From the NCBI GenBank assembly GCA_030539395.1, contig JAUNSC010000002.1:109115-173114 (forward strand): 64,000 nucleotides of DNA, written 5' to 3'. Shown piece by piece: positions 34,012-43,053 of this stretch. A model generated the notes under the pieces. The model saw only the letters and a list, made by a program, of their open reading frames with translations, made no database searches and was not told the origin of the DNA. Position numbers and translations under genes: made by a program. The DNA is from Eubacteriales bacterium (GTDB lineage Bacteria; Bacillota; Clostridia; Lachnospirales; Lachnospiraceae). Every line of letters begins with the position of its first letter. Within the stretch, counting starts at the first letter, position 1.

Positions 34012-35091
34012 CTATTTTTGCCACCTGCTCACCGATAAAGCAAGCCCCATTTCCGAAAGAAGAAACAGCACCGAAGTTCCCCCATAACTGATAAAGGGAA
34101 GAGTAATTCCCGTATTTGGAATGGTGTTCGTTACCACAGCAATATTTAATATCACCTGAATTGCAATATGTCCCATGATCCCGGCACATATCAAAGACCC
34201 GAACAAATCGGGCGCATGTGTGGCAATCACCATAAAACGCCAAAGCATGATCATAAAAATAATGATCAAAAGAAGCGCACCTGTCAGTCCCAGTTCTTCA
34301 CAGATAATCGAAAAAATCATATCATTCTGGGCTTCCGGGACAAACCCCAGCTTCTGCATACTCTCTCCCAGTCCACGGCCAAAAAGGCCTCCCGAACCGA
34401 TTGCATATAGCCCCTGTATCGTCTGGAATCCCTTTTCAAAATTTTCCGGATCACGCCAGATTGCAAGTCTTTCCAAACGGTACTGTTCCATACTCAGAAA
34501 AACAGCAATAAATCCGATTCCCGTCAATCCGATCCACACAAACTGAAGGTAGCGGGGATTCGATATAAATGCCAGTATTACAGCTATTCCCAGAATAATG
34601 ACCGCTGTGCTCAGATTATTTGTCCCCACCAGCCCTACTATCGGAAGAACAAGCCCGATGACCATAACAAGCAGAAGCATGCTGTTTCTCTTTTTCTTCT
34701 GCCTGCTGATAATATATGCAAGAAAAAGTATCACAGCAGGCTTCGCAAATTCCGAAGGCTGAAAAGAAAGAGGTCCCAGAGAAAGCCATCTCTTTGAGCC
34801 ATTATAAGAATCTCCGAACAAAAGTACTGCAGTAGAAAGCGCCAGTGATATCAGATATCCCCACACAGCAAATCTGTCCAGATAATGATAATCCAACCGG
34901 GACACTACTGTCATTGCTGCCAGACCAAGTATGGTTGCAAATAACTGTTTCTTAAAATAATAGCCGGAATCCATAAAACGCACCTGACCATTATATGCGC
35001 TTGTACTGTACAGTGTGATCAGACCGAAAGCGACTAAAATCAGCACAATTATCTGTAGTGTATAATCCTGATTTCTGCGCTTTGGACGCAC
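34012..35091 (-). CDS. ftsW: FtsW/RodA/SpoVE-family lipid II polymerase
   Basis: A polytopic SEDS glycosyltransferase that polymerises lipid II in partnership with a class B PBP. The 359-residue product shows about ten hydrophobic helices; conserved SEDS segments include 'GSKRWLSLGPLSFQPSEFAKPAVILFLA', 'QNDMIFSIICEELGLTGALLL', and the C-terminal 'GITLPFISYGGTSVLFLLSEMGLALSVS'. The start is GTG at 35089-35091, seven bases after GGGAG that overlaps the murD end. Position in the dcw cluster favours FtsW, but SpoVE has the same features. Confidence 0.93.
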   Translation of the reverse strand: MRPKRRNQDYTLQIIVLILVAFGLITLYSTSAYNGQVRFMDSGYYFKKQLFATILGLAAMTVVSRLDYHYLDRFAVWGYLISLALSTAVLLFGDSYNGSKRWLSLGPLSFQPSEFAKPAVILFLAYIISRQKKKRNSMLLLVMVIGLVLPIVGLVGTNNLSTAVIILGIAVILAFISNPRYLQFVWIGLTGIGFIAVFLSMEQYRLERLAIWRDPENFEKGFQTIQGLYAIGSGGLFGRGLGESMQKLGFVPEAQNDMIFSIICEELGLTGALLLIIIFMIMLWRFMVIATHAPDLFGSLICAGIMGHIAIQVILNIAVVTNTIPNTGITLPFISYGGTSVLFLLSEMGLALSVSRWQK

Positions 35092-35095
35092 ATCA

Positions 35096-36463
35096 TCACT
35101 CCCTGTTTTTCAGATTATTTACAAGCTCCTTAAAGATTTTTCCCCTCACTTCATAATTAGGGAACATTCCCCAGCTTGCGCAGGCCGGAGACAACAGCAC
35201 GGCATCACCGCTTTTTGCGTTTTTTGCGCAAAAATCTACTGCTTCTTCCAGACTGTCTGCCATCACAATATCATGAAATCCACATTCTCTGGCTGTCCGG
35301 GCAATTTTTTCCTTTGTCTGCCCTATCAGCACCAGATAACGGACTTTCCCGCCAAATGCATTTATCCATTCATCATATACAGAATCTTTATCATATCCCC
35401 CGCCGATCAGCAGTGTCGGGCGATCCATAGCCTGTATTCCCTTAATTGCTGCATCCGGATTTGTGCCTTTGGAGTCGTTGTAATATACAACCCCGTTTAC
35501 TTCTGTCACATATTCAATACGATGTTCTACTGCTGTAAATTTCTTCAGCACAATACGGATATCCTCCACCGGCACACCATATGCCAGCGCCATAGCCGCT
35601 GCCGCCATTACATTTTCATGATTATGTCTTCCCGGAAGATTCAGTTCTTTTGTGCTGCATATCTGTATACATTTTTCCGGGTCTTTATACTCAATCATAT
35701 CCCCGTTCAGATAAATGCCCTGTTCTAATGTACGCAGGCTGCTGAAAAATATGACATTGCAGCTCAGGCTTTCCCCAAAACTGCGGAGGATCTCATCTTC
35801 ATAATTCAGCACACAGGTATCCTCCGGTTCCTGATTTGCCGTAATCAGTTCTTTCACCCTGATATATTCTTCCATCGTATGATGCCGGTTTAAATGATCC
35901 GGTGTAATATTCAAAATCGCACTTACCTTTGGGCGGAATCTTTCTATTGTTTCCAGCTGAAAACTGCTGATCTCCGCAACTGTAACAGAATCGTCTTTTG
36001 TCTCACGCACCACCTGGGTATAAGGGATTCCGATATTTCCCACTACAAATACAGACGAATATGCCTGCTGCATGATCGCGCCTAAAAGACTTGTTGTCGT
36101 TGTTTTTCCGTTTGTCCCCGTAATGGCAAGAACATCTCCGCGGCTGTTTTCGTATGCCAGTTCGACCTCTCCCCAGATAGTAAGACCCATATCCCGCAAT
36201 TTATTCACCAACGGAATATCTGTGGGCACCCCCGGGCTCAAAACTACCATATCCAGTTCCTTTGCTTTTTCATCCGGCAGACTGCCGATCACGATTTCCA
36301 CATCTGCGCCTTCCCGCAGCTTTGCACGGATATCCTCTTCTTTCAAAGTATCATTTCCATCAAACAGAACCGGCTTTGCCCCTGCATCTGTGAGAAGCTC
36401 TGCCGCAGCTATTCCGCTGATGCCCGTCCCAAAAACAAGTATTTTTTTTCCCTGCAAGTCCAT
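35096..36463 (-). CDS. murD: UDP-N-acetylmuramoylalanine--D-glutamate ligase
   Basis: MurD adds D-Glu to UDP-MurNAc-L-Ala, using the D-Glu made by MurI (19586). The 455-residue ligase has an N-terminal Rossmann-like domain ('ILVFGTGISGIAAAELL'), the ATP loop 'ITGTNGKTTTTSLLG' (about 115-129), the Mur-ligase 'NITPDHLNRHHTMEEYIRVK', and C-terminal 'YYNDSKGTNPDA' . GGAGG lies eight bases before the ATG. It follows mraY by 26 bp. Confidence 0.97.
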   Translation of the reverse strand: MDLQGKKILVFGTGISGIAAAELLTDAGAKPVLFDGNDTLKEEDIRAKLREGADVEIVIGSLPDEKAKELDMVVLSPGVPTDIPLVNKLRDMGLTIWGEVELAYENSRGDVLAITGTNGKTTTTSLLGAIMQQAYSSVFVVGNIGIPYTQVVRETKDDSVTVAEISSFQLETIERFRPKVSAILNITPDHLNRHHTMEEYIRVKELITANQEPEDTCVLNYEDEILRSFGESLSCNVIFFSSLRTLEQGIYLNGDMIEYKDPEKCIQICSTKELNLPGRHNHENVMAAAAMALAYGVPVEDIRIVLKKFTAVEHRIEYVTEVNGVVYYNDSKGTNPDAAIKGIQAMDRPTLLIGGGYDKDSVYDEWINAFGGKVRYLVLIGQTKEKIARTARECGFHDIVMADSLEEAVDFCAKNAKSGDAVLLSPACASWGMFPNYEVRGKIFKELVNNLKNRE

Positions 36464-36489
36464 CTTTTTATCCTCCGATGTCTACTCTT

Positions 36490-37449
36490 TTAAAGTCCGC
36501 TCAGGCACACCAGACAAAGCAATGCCGTAACAACTGTAAACAGCGCCACAATCTGTGTTTCTGACCAGCCGCTGAGTTCAAAATGATGATGTATCGGCGC
36601 CATTTTAAAGAAACGTTTTCCGCCGGTCTTTTTAAAATATGTCACCTGGATCATGACAGAAATAACTTCTATCATATAAATCAATCCAAATACCGGTATC
36701 AGAATCGGAATCTGGAGAACATATGCCGCACCTGCCACAAAGCCTCCCAAAGCCAGTGAACCTGTATCTCCCATAAACACTTTTGCAGGATGGGCATTAA
36801 ACATCAGAAAGCCCAAAAGTGCACCGGTAACAGCTGCTGTGATGGTCTCAATCCCTGCACCGCTTCCTATGGAAACAATCGTGAAAAAAACTGCCACCAT
36901 CGTTGTCACTCCCGTGGCAAGTCCGTCCAGTCCATCAGTAAAATTCACCCCGTTTACTGTACCAAGCACTACAAGGTACACCAGCGGCACTGTGATCCAT
37001 TTACAGTCAAAATACATTCCATGGGTAAACGGAAGTATAATAATCAGACATTCCGGATCAACTACCAGAATGTAGACCACAAAAATAGTAGTAAGAACAA
37101 ATTGCAGTATAAATTTTTGCCTGGGCATAAGCCCGTCTGAACGTCTTAAAACCACTTTAAGATAATCATCCAGAAATCCTATGATACCGAATCCCAGTGT
37201 CAGAAACAAAATCGGTATGATTCTCGGATATCTTCCAATAAATAACAAAGATGTAACCAGCACACTGATGAGAATAATGAGTCCCCCCATGGTAGGTGTC
37301 CCCGCCTTCTTTAAATGGGACTGTACTCCTTCTGTTCTCTCAGTCTGCCCCACCTTCAGCCTTTTAAGAAAAGGGATCACAAACGGGCTGAGAATTACAC
37401 TGATCGCAAATGCGATCAACAATGGCAGCACCACTTCTAAACTAATCAT
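36490..37449 (-). CDS. mraY: phospho-N-acetylmuramoyl-pentapeptide-transferase
   Basis: MraY makes lipid I at the inner face of the membrane. The 319-residue protein has about ten helices and the family motifs 'KKAGTPTMGG', 'GFLDDYLKVV' (catalytic Asp pair), 'NGVNFTDGLDGLA' and the cytoplasmic 'KMAPIHHHFELSGWSE'. The ATG at 37447-37449 follows AGGAGG by seven bases. The frame stays open upstream through a tandem repeat, so an N-terminally extended form is possible in principle, but the internal start gives the usual family length. Confidence 0.96.
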   Translation of the reverse strand: MISLEVVLPLLIAFAISVILSPFVIPFLKRLKVGQTERTEGVQSHLKKAGTPTMGGLIILISVLVTSLLFIGRYPRIIPILFLTLGFGIIGFLDDYLKVVLRRSDGLMPRQKFILQFVLTTIFVVYILVVDPECLIIILPFTHGMYFDCKWITVPLVYLVVLGTVNGVNFTDGLDGLATGVTTMVAVFFTIVSIGSGAGIETITAAVTGALLGFLMFNAHPAKVFMGDTGSLALGGFVAGAAYVLQIPILIPVFGLIYMIEVISVMIQVTYFKKTGGKRFFKMAPIHHHFELSGWSETQIVALFTVVTALLCLVCLSGL

Positions 37450-37450
37450 T

Positions 37451-37567
37451 GCATTTCCTCCTGTCGGTCCATGTTTTTTTGGACATAATGGGATGCCCCT
37501 TGGGCATTTCCTCCTGTCGGTCCATGTTTTTTCGGACATAATGGGATGCCCCTTGGCATTTCCTCCT
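37451..37567 (-). repeat. 52-53 bp tandem repeat in the mraY leader, each copy with a ribosome binding site
   Basis: Two full copies (37451-37503, 37504-37555) and a 12-base partial copy (37556-37567). The full copies differ by one substitution (T/C) and one G. Each carries AGGAGGAAATGC; only the copy next to mraY places it at the proper distance from an ATG. Each full copy also has an ATG-led segment and a short GTCC/GGAC stem. Confidence 0.85.
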
Positions 37568-37609
37568 AAAAAAGACCATATATACTGAATTATAAGTCTT
37601 TTTACCCTA

Positions 37610-39337
37610 TTAAGCAATATCTTTTTCAATTCCCAGATATGGCAGGATATTTGCAAAAATTTCCTGAATAACAGGTGCTGCAATCGTTCCTCCGTAGTAC
37701 ACTCCCTGCGGGTTATGAATCACACACAGCCCCAGTACCTGTGGATCATCAGCCGGAGCAAACCCGATGAAAGAGGAAATGTATTTATTTGCACTTCGTG
37801 GGAGCGTTTCCGAAGTGGCTGTCTTTCCTCCCACATGATATCCTTCCAGATACGCATTCTTTCCGGATCCTCCATCTACCACCTGTTCCAGCACATAACG
37901 CAGGGTTTCCGAAGTTTTTTCCGAAAGAATCCGTTCTCCCAGCGGATAATCCAGAACCTCAAGAAGCGCTCCCTCACTGTCGTGGACCTCCACTCCAAAA
38001 TGGGGTGTGACACGTCTTCCTCCATTAATCAGAGAACTCACTGTTGAAGCCAACTGTATAGGGGTAATCTGAAAAGACTGGCCAAAAGCAACCGTAGCCA
38101 GCTCCACCTGCCCCATATCCTCCATTTTGTGCATAATCGTTCCGGCTTCGCCCGGAAGATCAATCCCCGTTTTCTTTAGCAGCCCAAATTGCTCAAAATA
38201 AGAATAATACTTTGCTACACCAAGACGCAGGCCCACCTCAATAAACACAGGATTACATGAATTCTGGGCGGCCTGAACAAAATTTTCTCCGCCGTGTCCG
38301 GTTACCTTATGGCATCGTATCCTTCTGTCTTCTACAATCTTAAATCCCGGACAGGAAAACTGATCTGTAAGAGATACTACACCTTCTTCAAGACCTGCCG
38401 ATGCCGTAATGATTTTAAAAGTGGAACCCGGCTCATAAGTATCATTCAGACATCCGTTTCTCCACATTTGATTTCTGGCATCCTGAATTTCTTCCTCCGT
38501 CATCCCGGAAGTATCTGTTCCGAGTTCAAAGGGAGTATTTAAATCAAATTCCGGTACATTCACCATAGCAAGTATCTCTCCGTTGTCCGGCCGCATAATA
38601 ATCACAGACACACTGTCAGCGTTCTTCTTTTTCATTACTTTCTCTGCTGCCTGCTCTGCAAACTGCTGTATATTTGCATCCAGGCTGATATACAGATCAT
38701 GACCTGCCACCGGCTCCAGGCGGCTTTCTCCCGCATTCTCCAGTTCCACTCCCCTGGCATCTGTTAGTGTCAGTATTTTTCCGTCACTTCCTTTTAAAAT
38801 GTCCTCATATTCTACTTCAAGGCCAATGATTCCCTGATTATCGCTTCCTGTAAATCCCAGTACTTTTGATGCCAGACTTCCATACGGATACCATCTTTTA
38901 AAATCCTCGTCTACCTTTACCCCAGCCAGTCCCAGTTCTCTGATACGGTCTCCGGTCTCTTTTGGCACATTCGTTTTTATTCTTTCAATGGAACTGCGTT
39001 TTTCCACTCTGGCCCGCACCTTTTCTTCCGGCAATTCCAGTTCCTGAACAAGCGCCGCGATCACTTTTTCCGGTTCTTTGATCTGATTATGTATTACTGA
39101 GATTGTACACACCGTCTCATTTGCCGCCAGTATCTTTCCCGTCGCATCCACAATTTTTCCCCTGGCCGCTTTGATATCCCGCTCTCTCTCATGAAGATCC
39201 TGTGCCTTCTTTGCATAGTATTCCGATTCAAACAACATAAGTCTTACAAGTCTTCCCCCAAGAAACAGCAGCGTAAACACACACGCGAAAAATACCGTTA
39301 ATATTTTCTTTTTATGAAAAGTTTTTATTCCCTGCAA
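37610..39337 (-). CDS. class B penicillin-binding protein (FtsI/SpoVD type)
   Basis: The 575-residue transpeptidase has one N-terminal membrane helix (about 11-33), the PBP dimerisation domain, and a transpeptidase domain with Ser305-x-x-Lys308 in 'PGSTFKI' and Ser360-x-Asn362 in 'NSCNPV'. The third motif reads KTAT (Lys505) rather than the usual KTGT, a change next to the active site. No PASTA domains follow, unlike in Bacillus SpoVD. The start is probably TTG at 39335-39337, nine bases after GGGG; no other in-frame start lies near. It is the second of two adjacent class B PBPs and sits beyond a terminator-like hairpin, so it may be made in smaller amounts. Confidence 0.9.
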   Translation of the reverse strand: MQGIKTFHKKKILTVFFACVFTLLFLGGRLVRLMLFESEYYAKKAQDLHERERDIKAARGKIVDATGKILAANETVCTISVIHNQIKEPEKVIAALVQELELPEEKVRARVEKRSSIERIKTNVPKETGDRIRELGLAGVKVDEDFKRWYPYGSLASKVLGFTGSDNQGIIGLEVEYEDILKGSDGKILTLTDARGVELENAGESRLEPVAGHDLYISLDANIQQFAEQAAEKVMKKKNADSVSVIIMRPDNGEILAMVNVPEFDLNTPFELGTDTSGMTEEEIQDARNQMWRNGCLNDTYEPGSTFKIITASAGLEEGVVSLTDQFSCPGFKIVEDRRIRCHKVTGHGGENFVQAAQNSCNPVFIEVGLRLGVAKYYSYFEQFGLLKKTGIDLPGEAGTIMHKMEDMGQVELATVAFGQSFQITPIQLASTVSSLINGGRRVTPHFGVEVHDSEGALLEVLDYPLGERILSEKTSETLRYVLEQVVDGGSGKNAYLEGYHVGGKTATSETLPRSANKYISSFIGFAPADDPQVLGLCVIHNPQGVYYGGTIAAPVIQEIFANILPYLGIEKDIA

Positions 39338-39344
39338 AATGCAA

Positions 39345-39393
39345 AACCCCGCAAAAAGAATTCATTTCAATTTATGAATTCTCCTGCGGAGTT
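39345..39393 (-). terminator. terminator-like hairpin between the two class B PBP genes
   Basis: Outer arms AACCCCGCA/TGCGGAGTT (39345-39353, 39385-39393; one mismatch) and inner AGAATTCAT/ATGAATTCT, followed on the minus strand by TTTTGCATTTT. It lies inside an otherwise continuous operon, so it may attenuate downstream expression. Confidence 0.65.
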
Positions 39394-39401
39394 ATGCTTA
39401 A

Positions 39402-41555
39402 TCACCATTCATATGTATTGTTATCCCAATAAATATCTTCATTATAGACACCGTCTGCCCAGTTTTCGTCTACCGAATCAGTTCCCTGCTGTTCCGGCGG
39501 AGTTACCGTTCCGTAAAGATTTTCCGGTTCTTCCTCTTCCTCTGTAACTTCCACCATTTCTGTTAAAGGTTCCCATGTCTCCGTATCGTACTGCAGTTCT
39601 CCCCACTCATTATACACATACTGAGCAACCATTTCCGGTTCATCTTTTTCAAGCTGCATTCCAAGATTCTGTTTTTCTTCCTCTGTGATGTCTCCCTGAG
39701 GATAAATCCCCATATAAGGCAGGATCTCAGAAAGAATATCTTTCGCCAGTTTCTTTGTATATGACCCGTCTTCCTGGTCAGGGATATTCGGCTCATCAAT
39801 TACCGTATAAATCACAACCTGCGGGTCATCAATAGGAACAGCACAAATATATGAAATAACATATTTTTCATTTCCACGCGGAATCTTTTCTGCCGTTCCG
39901 GTCTTTCCGCCAATACGGTATCCCGGAATCTGCGCATCTGTTGCTGTTCCCTCTGTAACAACTGCTTCCAGATAATCACGGAGCAGATAGGAAGTTTTAG
40001 CAGATATCGGCTGCGAGATCAGCAGCGGGTCCACGTTTTTCACCACAGTACCGTTCTGATCCTGAACCTGCTTTACAATATGGGGTTTGTAATAATATCC
40101 CCCATTGACAACTGCACAAAAAGCAGATAATTCCTGAAGCATCGTAGCCGTAAAACCCTGTCCGAAACTGCTGGTACAAAGTTCCATAATATGCATTGTA
40201 TTTTCGTCATGCAGGGAACCTGAATTTTCATTAGGCAAATCAATACCTGTTCTTTTCCCAAACCCGAAAATACTCTGGTATTTGCAGAAAACATCCACAT
40301 CCATGGCAATACCGATAGTCATCATTCCCGGATTACAGGAATTTTTGATAATATCCCGAAGTGTCTCCTCCCCATGAAGGCCGGTACAGTTAATAGGATC
40401 TTCCTCTGCTACCGGCTGCAAATAACCAATACACTGCATTCCGAAATTCGAATTAATACTTCCGCTGTCAAGTGCAGATGCAACTACAATAGGCTTATAA
40501 GTAGAACCCAGCTCAAAAGCCTCAGAGACACAGAAATTATACCACATTTTGTTCAGGGCTTCTGTCCGTTCATCTTCTGTCATGGTATTTTGTTCTTTTT
40601 CTGTATACCACCCGTCCAGATTCTGGGGATCATTCAGATCAAACGTCTTGTCCGTCGCCATTCCCAGTATTTCTCCGGTATTCGGATCTGCCACGATCAC
40701 TCCGGTATTTTTACTGGCATGTCCGGCTGTTTCTTCCTGTGGGCCGTTTTTATTCTCTTCTTCCAACTGGGCAATATATTTTTCAATCACCTGCTGGATA
40801 TTAATATCAATTGTAGAAACAATATTATTTCCATTTTGCGGACTGATAATATTTTCCTCAAGCTCCCTGTCTTGATTCAGATAACCATATTCTCTTCCGT
40901 TCACGCCGTTAAGCACATCCGTATAATATGCTTCCAATCCAAAGATGCCATCATTCAGTTTATTTGCAAATCCGATAACCGAACATGCTACATTTTTTAA
41001 AGGATAACTTCGTACATAACTTTCTTCGAACCAGATCCCCTGTACATTCTCCAGCTCTTCTCGCTGCTCATCCGACAATTTTCTATCCGAAGAAAGATCT
41101 GTATAATCTTCAAATGCCTGTTTCTCTTCAATTGAAATTTCTCTTTTGATGACCTGATACTGACTATCTTTTGTCTCAGGATTAGTGATGCGGTCACGTA
41201 CTTCTGCCTCATCCACATCCAGTGTCTGTACCAGCGCCCGTATAGTAGGTTCCACATAATCTTCCATGCTGTTAATGGCAAAGCAGTCCAACACCACATT
41301 ATATACTTTTTCGCTTTTCGCCATGAGATTTCCATTTCTGTCAAGGATTTCTCCTCTGCGGTATGGAATCGTCCTGCTGTCATATGTTTGCTGGGATAAT
41401 ACACGCTTCGCATACTTTTCACCGCTTTTTGCATTTATGTTTGCAATAAGCAGATTCAGTAAGGCAAGCGCTAATAAAACGAATGCAAATATAGCCGTAA
41501 GCTTTATTTGCATTGTCCTGGTAAATCTCTGTTCTCTTTTTCTTCTTGAAGCCAT
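39402..41555 (-). CDS. class B penicillin-binding protein with long acidic C-terminal tail
   Basis: The 717-residue septal-type transpeptidase has a basic N-terminus, one membrane helix (about 19-40), the dimerisation domain with 'YRRGEILDRNGNLMA', and a transpeptidase domain with Ser351-x-x-Lys354 in 'LGSTYKP', Ser406-x-Asn408 in 'NSCNPG', and Lys551 in 'GGKTGTAEKIP'. The last 80 or so residues are rich in Glu, Asp, Asn and Trp/Tyr ('VEVTEEEEEPEN', 'YNEDIYWDNNTYEW') with no PASTA domain. Directly downstream of ftsL, so the best candidate for the main divisome PBP (FtsI). Confidence 0.93.
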   Translation of the reverse strand: MASRRKREQRFTRTMQIKLTAIFAFVLLALALLNLLIANINAKSGEKYAKRVLSQQTYDSRTIPYRRGEILDRNGNLMAKSEKVYNVVLDCFAINSMEDYVEPTIRALVQTLDVDEAEVRDRITNPETKDSQYQVIKREISIEEKQAFEDYTDLSSDRKLSDEQREELENVQGIWFEESYVRSYPLKNVACSVIGFANKLNDGIFGLEAYYTDVLNGVNGREYGYLNQDRELEENIISPQNGNNIVSTIDINIQQVIEKYIAQLEEENKNGPQEETAGHASKNTGVIVADPNTGEILGMATDKTFDLNDPQNLDGWYTEKEQNTMTEDERTEALNKMWYNFCVSEAFELGSTYKPIVVASALDSGSINSNFGMQCIGYLQPVAEEDPINCTGLHGEETLRDIIKNSCNPGMMTIGIAMDVDVFCKYQSIFGFGKRTGIDLPNENSGSLHDENTMHIMELCTSSFGQGFTATMLQELSAFCAVVNGGYYYKPHIVKQVQDQNGTVVKNVDPLLISQPISAKTSYLLRDYLEAVVTEGTATDAQIPGYRIGGKTGTAEKIPRGNEKYVISYICAVPIDDPQVVIYTVIDEPNIPDQEDGSYTKKLAKDILSEILPYMGIYPQGDITEEEKQNLGMQLEKDEPEMVAQYVYNEWGELQYDTETWEPLTEMVEVTEEEEEPENLYGTVTPPEQQGTDSVDENWADGVYNEDIYWDNNTYEW

Positions 41556-41581
41556 TTATTCACCCGCTCACTCCAGGGAAA

Positions 41582-42082
41582 CTATTCTTCCGGTATCTCT
41601 GCATACTGTCTGATATAGTCACCATCCTGGCTGCTGTAAAATACTACCTGTCCTTCGCTGGCATATTCCATTCCCAGCTCATTAACGGCAATATTTTTTA
41701 TTTCTTCCATATTAACTGAAGACATTGCATCCTCATAGGCATTATCATTTGCCATTCTCGCAGTGCTTAAGTCACTTTCAAGTGAAGCGATTTCATTGCG
41801 ATATGTCGTTCCGGCTGCCTGCAGTTTCAGATAATTCACACACAGGAACACGGTGGCTATAGCTGCCGCTGTCAGAAAAAGCACATACGGCATAGTAATA
41901 TGCAGTGCTTTTTCACGATTTCTGCGCGTTTTTATGCTGGTTCTGTTTCTCTGCTCCTGCCGGGGACGACGCTGGGGTACCTCCTGGATATGGCGCACCA
42001 CGTTGCCGTCAATATATGTATTTGTATATTGTACTCTGGCTCTGCGAACCGGCTGTGTACCATATCTGCGTGAAGCTGCCAT
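41582..42082 (-). CDS. ftsL: FtsL-like divisome protein
   Basis: The 166-residue bitopic protein has a long basic cytoplasmic segment (about 1-62, many Arg), one transmembrane helix (about 65-85, 'PYVLFLTAAAIATVFLCVNYL'), then a predicted coiled coil ('YRNEIASLESDLSTARMAND') and a C-terminal 'INIAVNELGMEYAS'-like region typical of FtsL/DivIC. FtsL is poorly conserved, so the call depends on topology and on the position between rsmH and the PBP genes. AAGGGG precedes the ATG. Confidence 0.8.
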   Translation of the reverse strand: MAASRRYGTQPVRRARVQYTNTYIDGNVVRHIQEVPQRRPRQEQRNRTSIKTRRNREKALHITMPYVLFLTAAAIATVFLCVNYLKLQAAGTTYRNEIASLESDLSTARMANDNAYEDAMSSVNMEEIKNIAVNELGMEYASEGQVVFYSSQDGDYIRQYAEIPEE

Positions 42083-42099
42083 TCCCTTTCCCCTTCTTT

Positions 42100-43038
42100 C
42101 TATCTTCTTCGTTCAAAAACCCTGAGTTTTGCACTTTTTGCCCGACTGTTTTCGTTAAGTTCCTCTTCCTGCGGCAAGATGGGTTTTCTGGTCACTACCC
42201 GCCCCTTTGATACTTTTCCGCACACACATACAGGAAATTCCCTCGGACAGGTACATGGATTTTCATTCCTGCGAAAACTGTTCTTTACAATCCTGTCTTC
42301 CAGCGAATGAAATGTAATAATACAAATTCTTCCCCTATCATTCAAAAGTTCTATCATATCATCAAGTGAATTTTCAAGAACTCCTAATTCATTATTTAAC
42401 TCGATTCGTATAGCCTGGAATGTCTTTTTTGCCGGGTGCCCTCCAACCGCACGGACTTTCGCCGGAATTGCCGCTTTTATCACATGAATTAACTCCCCAG
42501 TTGTTTCCAGTGTTTTTTCCTGCCTTGCCCGTACAATATGCTTTGCAATATTTTTCGCAAACTTGTCCTCCCCATAGTCGCGGATGATTCTGTAAAGCTC
42601 CATCTCGCTATACTCGTTTACGATATCTCTTGCTGTCCGCTCCATTCTCTGATCCATTCTCATATCGAGCGGGGCATCCTCTCTGTAGGTAAAGCCGCGG
42701 TCTGCCGTGTCCAGCTGGTAGGAGGATACACCAAGGTCCAAAATAATTCCATCTACTGATGTCACTCCTATGTCAGCAAGTTTTTTCTTCATCTCACAGT
42801 AATTGCTGCGGATGATCGTTACTCTATTTTTAAACTCCCCAAGTCGTGTGCCTGCCGCTTCTATTGCCGCGGCATCCTGATCAATTCCTATCAGCCGTCC
42901 CTTATCGGACAGTTCTTTGCAGATTGCATAAGAATGTCCGCCTCCGCCCAGCGTACCGTCTACATATATACCATCCGGTTTGATATCCAGCTGTTCAATG
43001 GTTTCCTCAAGAAGTACAGATTTGTGACGAAACTCCAT
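42100..43038 (-). CDS. rsmH: 16S rRNA (cytosine1402-N4)-methyltransferase
   Basis: RsmH (MraW) methylates C1402 in the decoding centre of 16S rRNA. The 312-residue protein has the SAM motif '[12 protein letters not shown]' (about 25-36), '[12 protein letters not shown]', the helical insertion, and '[20 protein letters not shown]' near the C-terminus. GGGGAGG precedes the ATG. It follows mraZ by 15 bp, the standard mraZ-rsmH order. Confidence 0.98.
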   Translation of the reverse strand: MEFRHKSVLLEETIEQLDIKPDGIYVDGTLGGGGHSYAICKELSDKGRLIGIDQDAAAIEAAGTRLGEFKNRVTIIRSNYCEMKKKLADIGVTSVDGIILDLGVSSYQLDTADRGFTYREDAPLDMRMDQRMERTARDIVNEYSEMELYRIIRDYGEDKFAKNIAKHIVRARQEKTLETTGELIHVIKAAIPAKVRAVGGHPAKKTFQAIRIELNNELGVLENSLDDMIELLNDRGRICIITFHSLEDRIVKNSFRRNENPCTCPREFPVCVCGKVSKGRVVTRKPILPQEEELNENSRAKSAKLRVFERRR

Positions 43039-43053
43039 ACAGTCCTCCCCAGG

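Noticed and set aside
37451..37567. CRISPR array
   Set aside because: The repeats are directly adjacent without unique spacers, only about two copies exist, and no cas genes are in the window.
37450..37683. N-terminal extension of MraY through the tandem repeat
   Set aside because: The repeats encode a Cys/Pro/Lys-rich peptide unlike MraY, and the ATG at 37449 has the best-placed ribosome binding site and gives the normal length.
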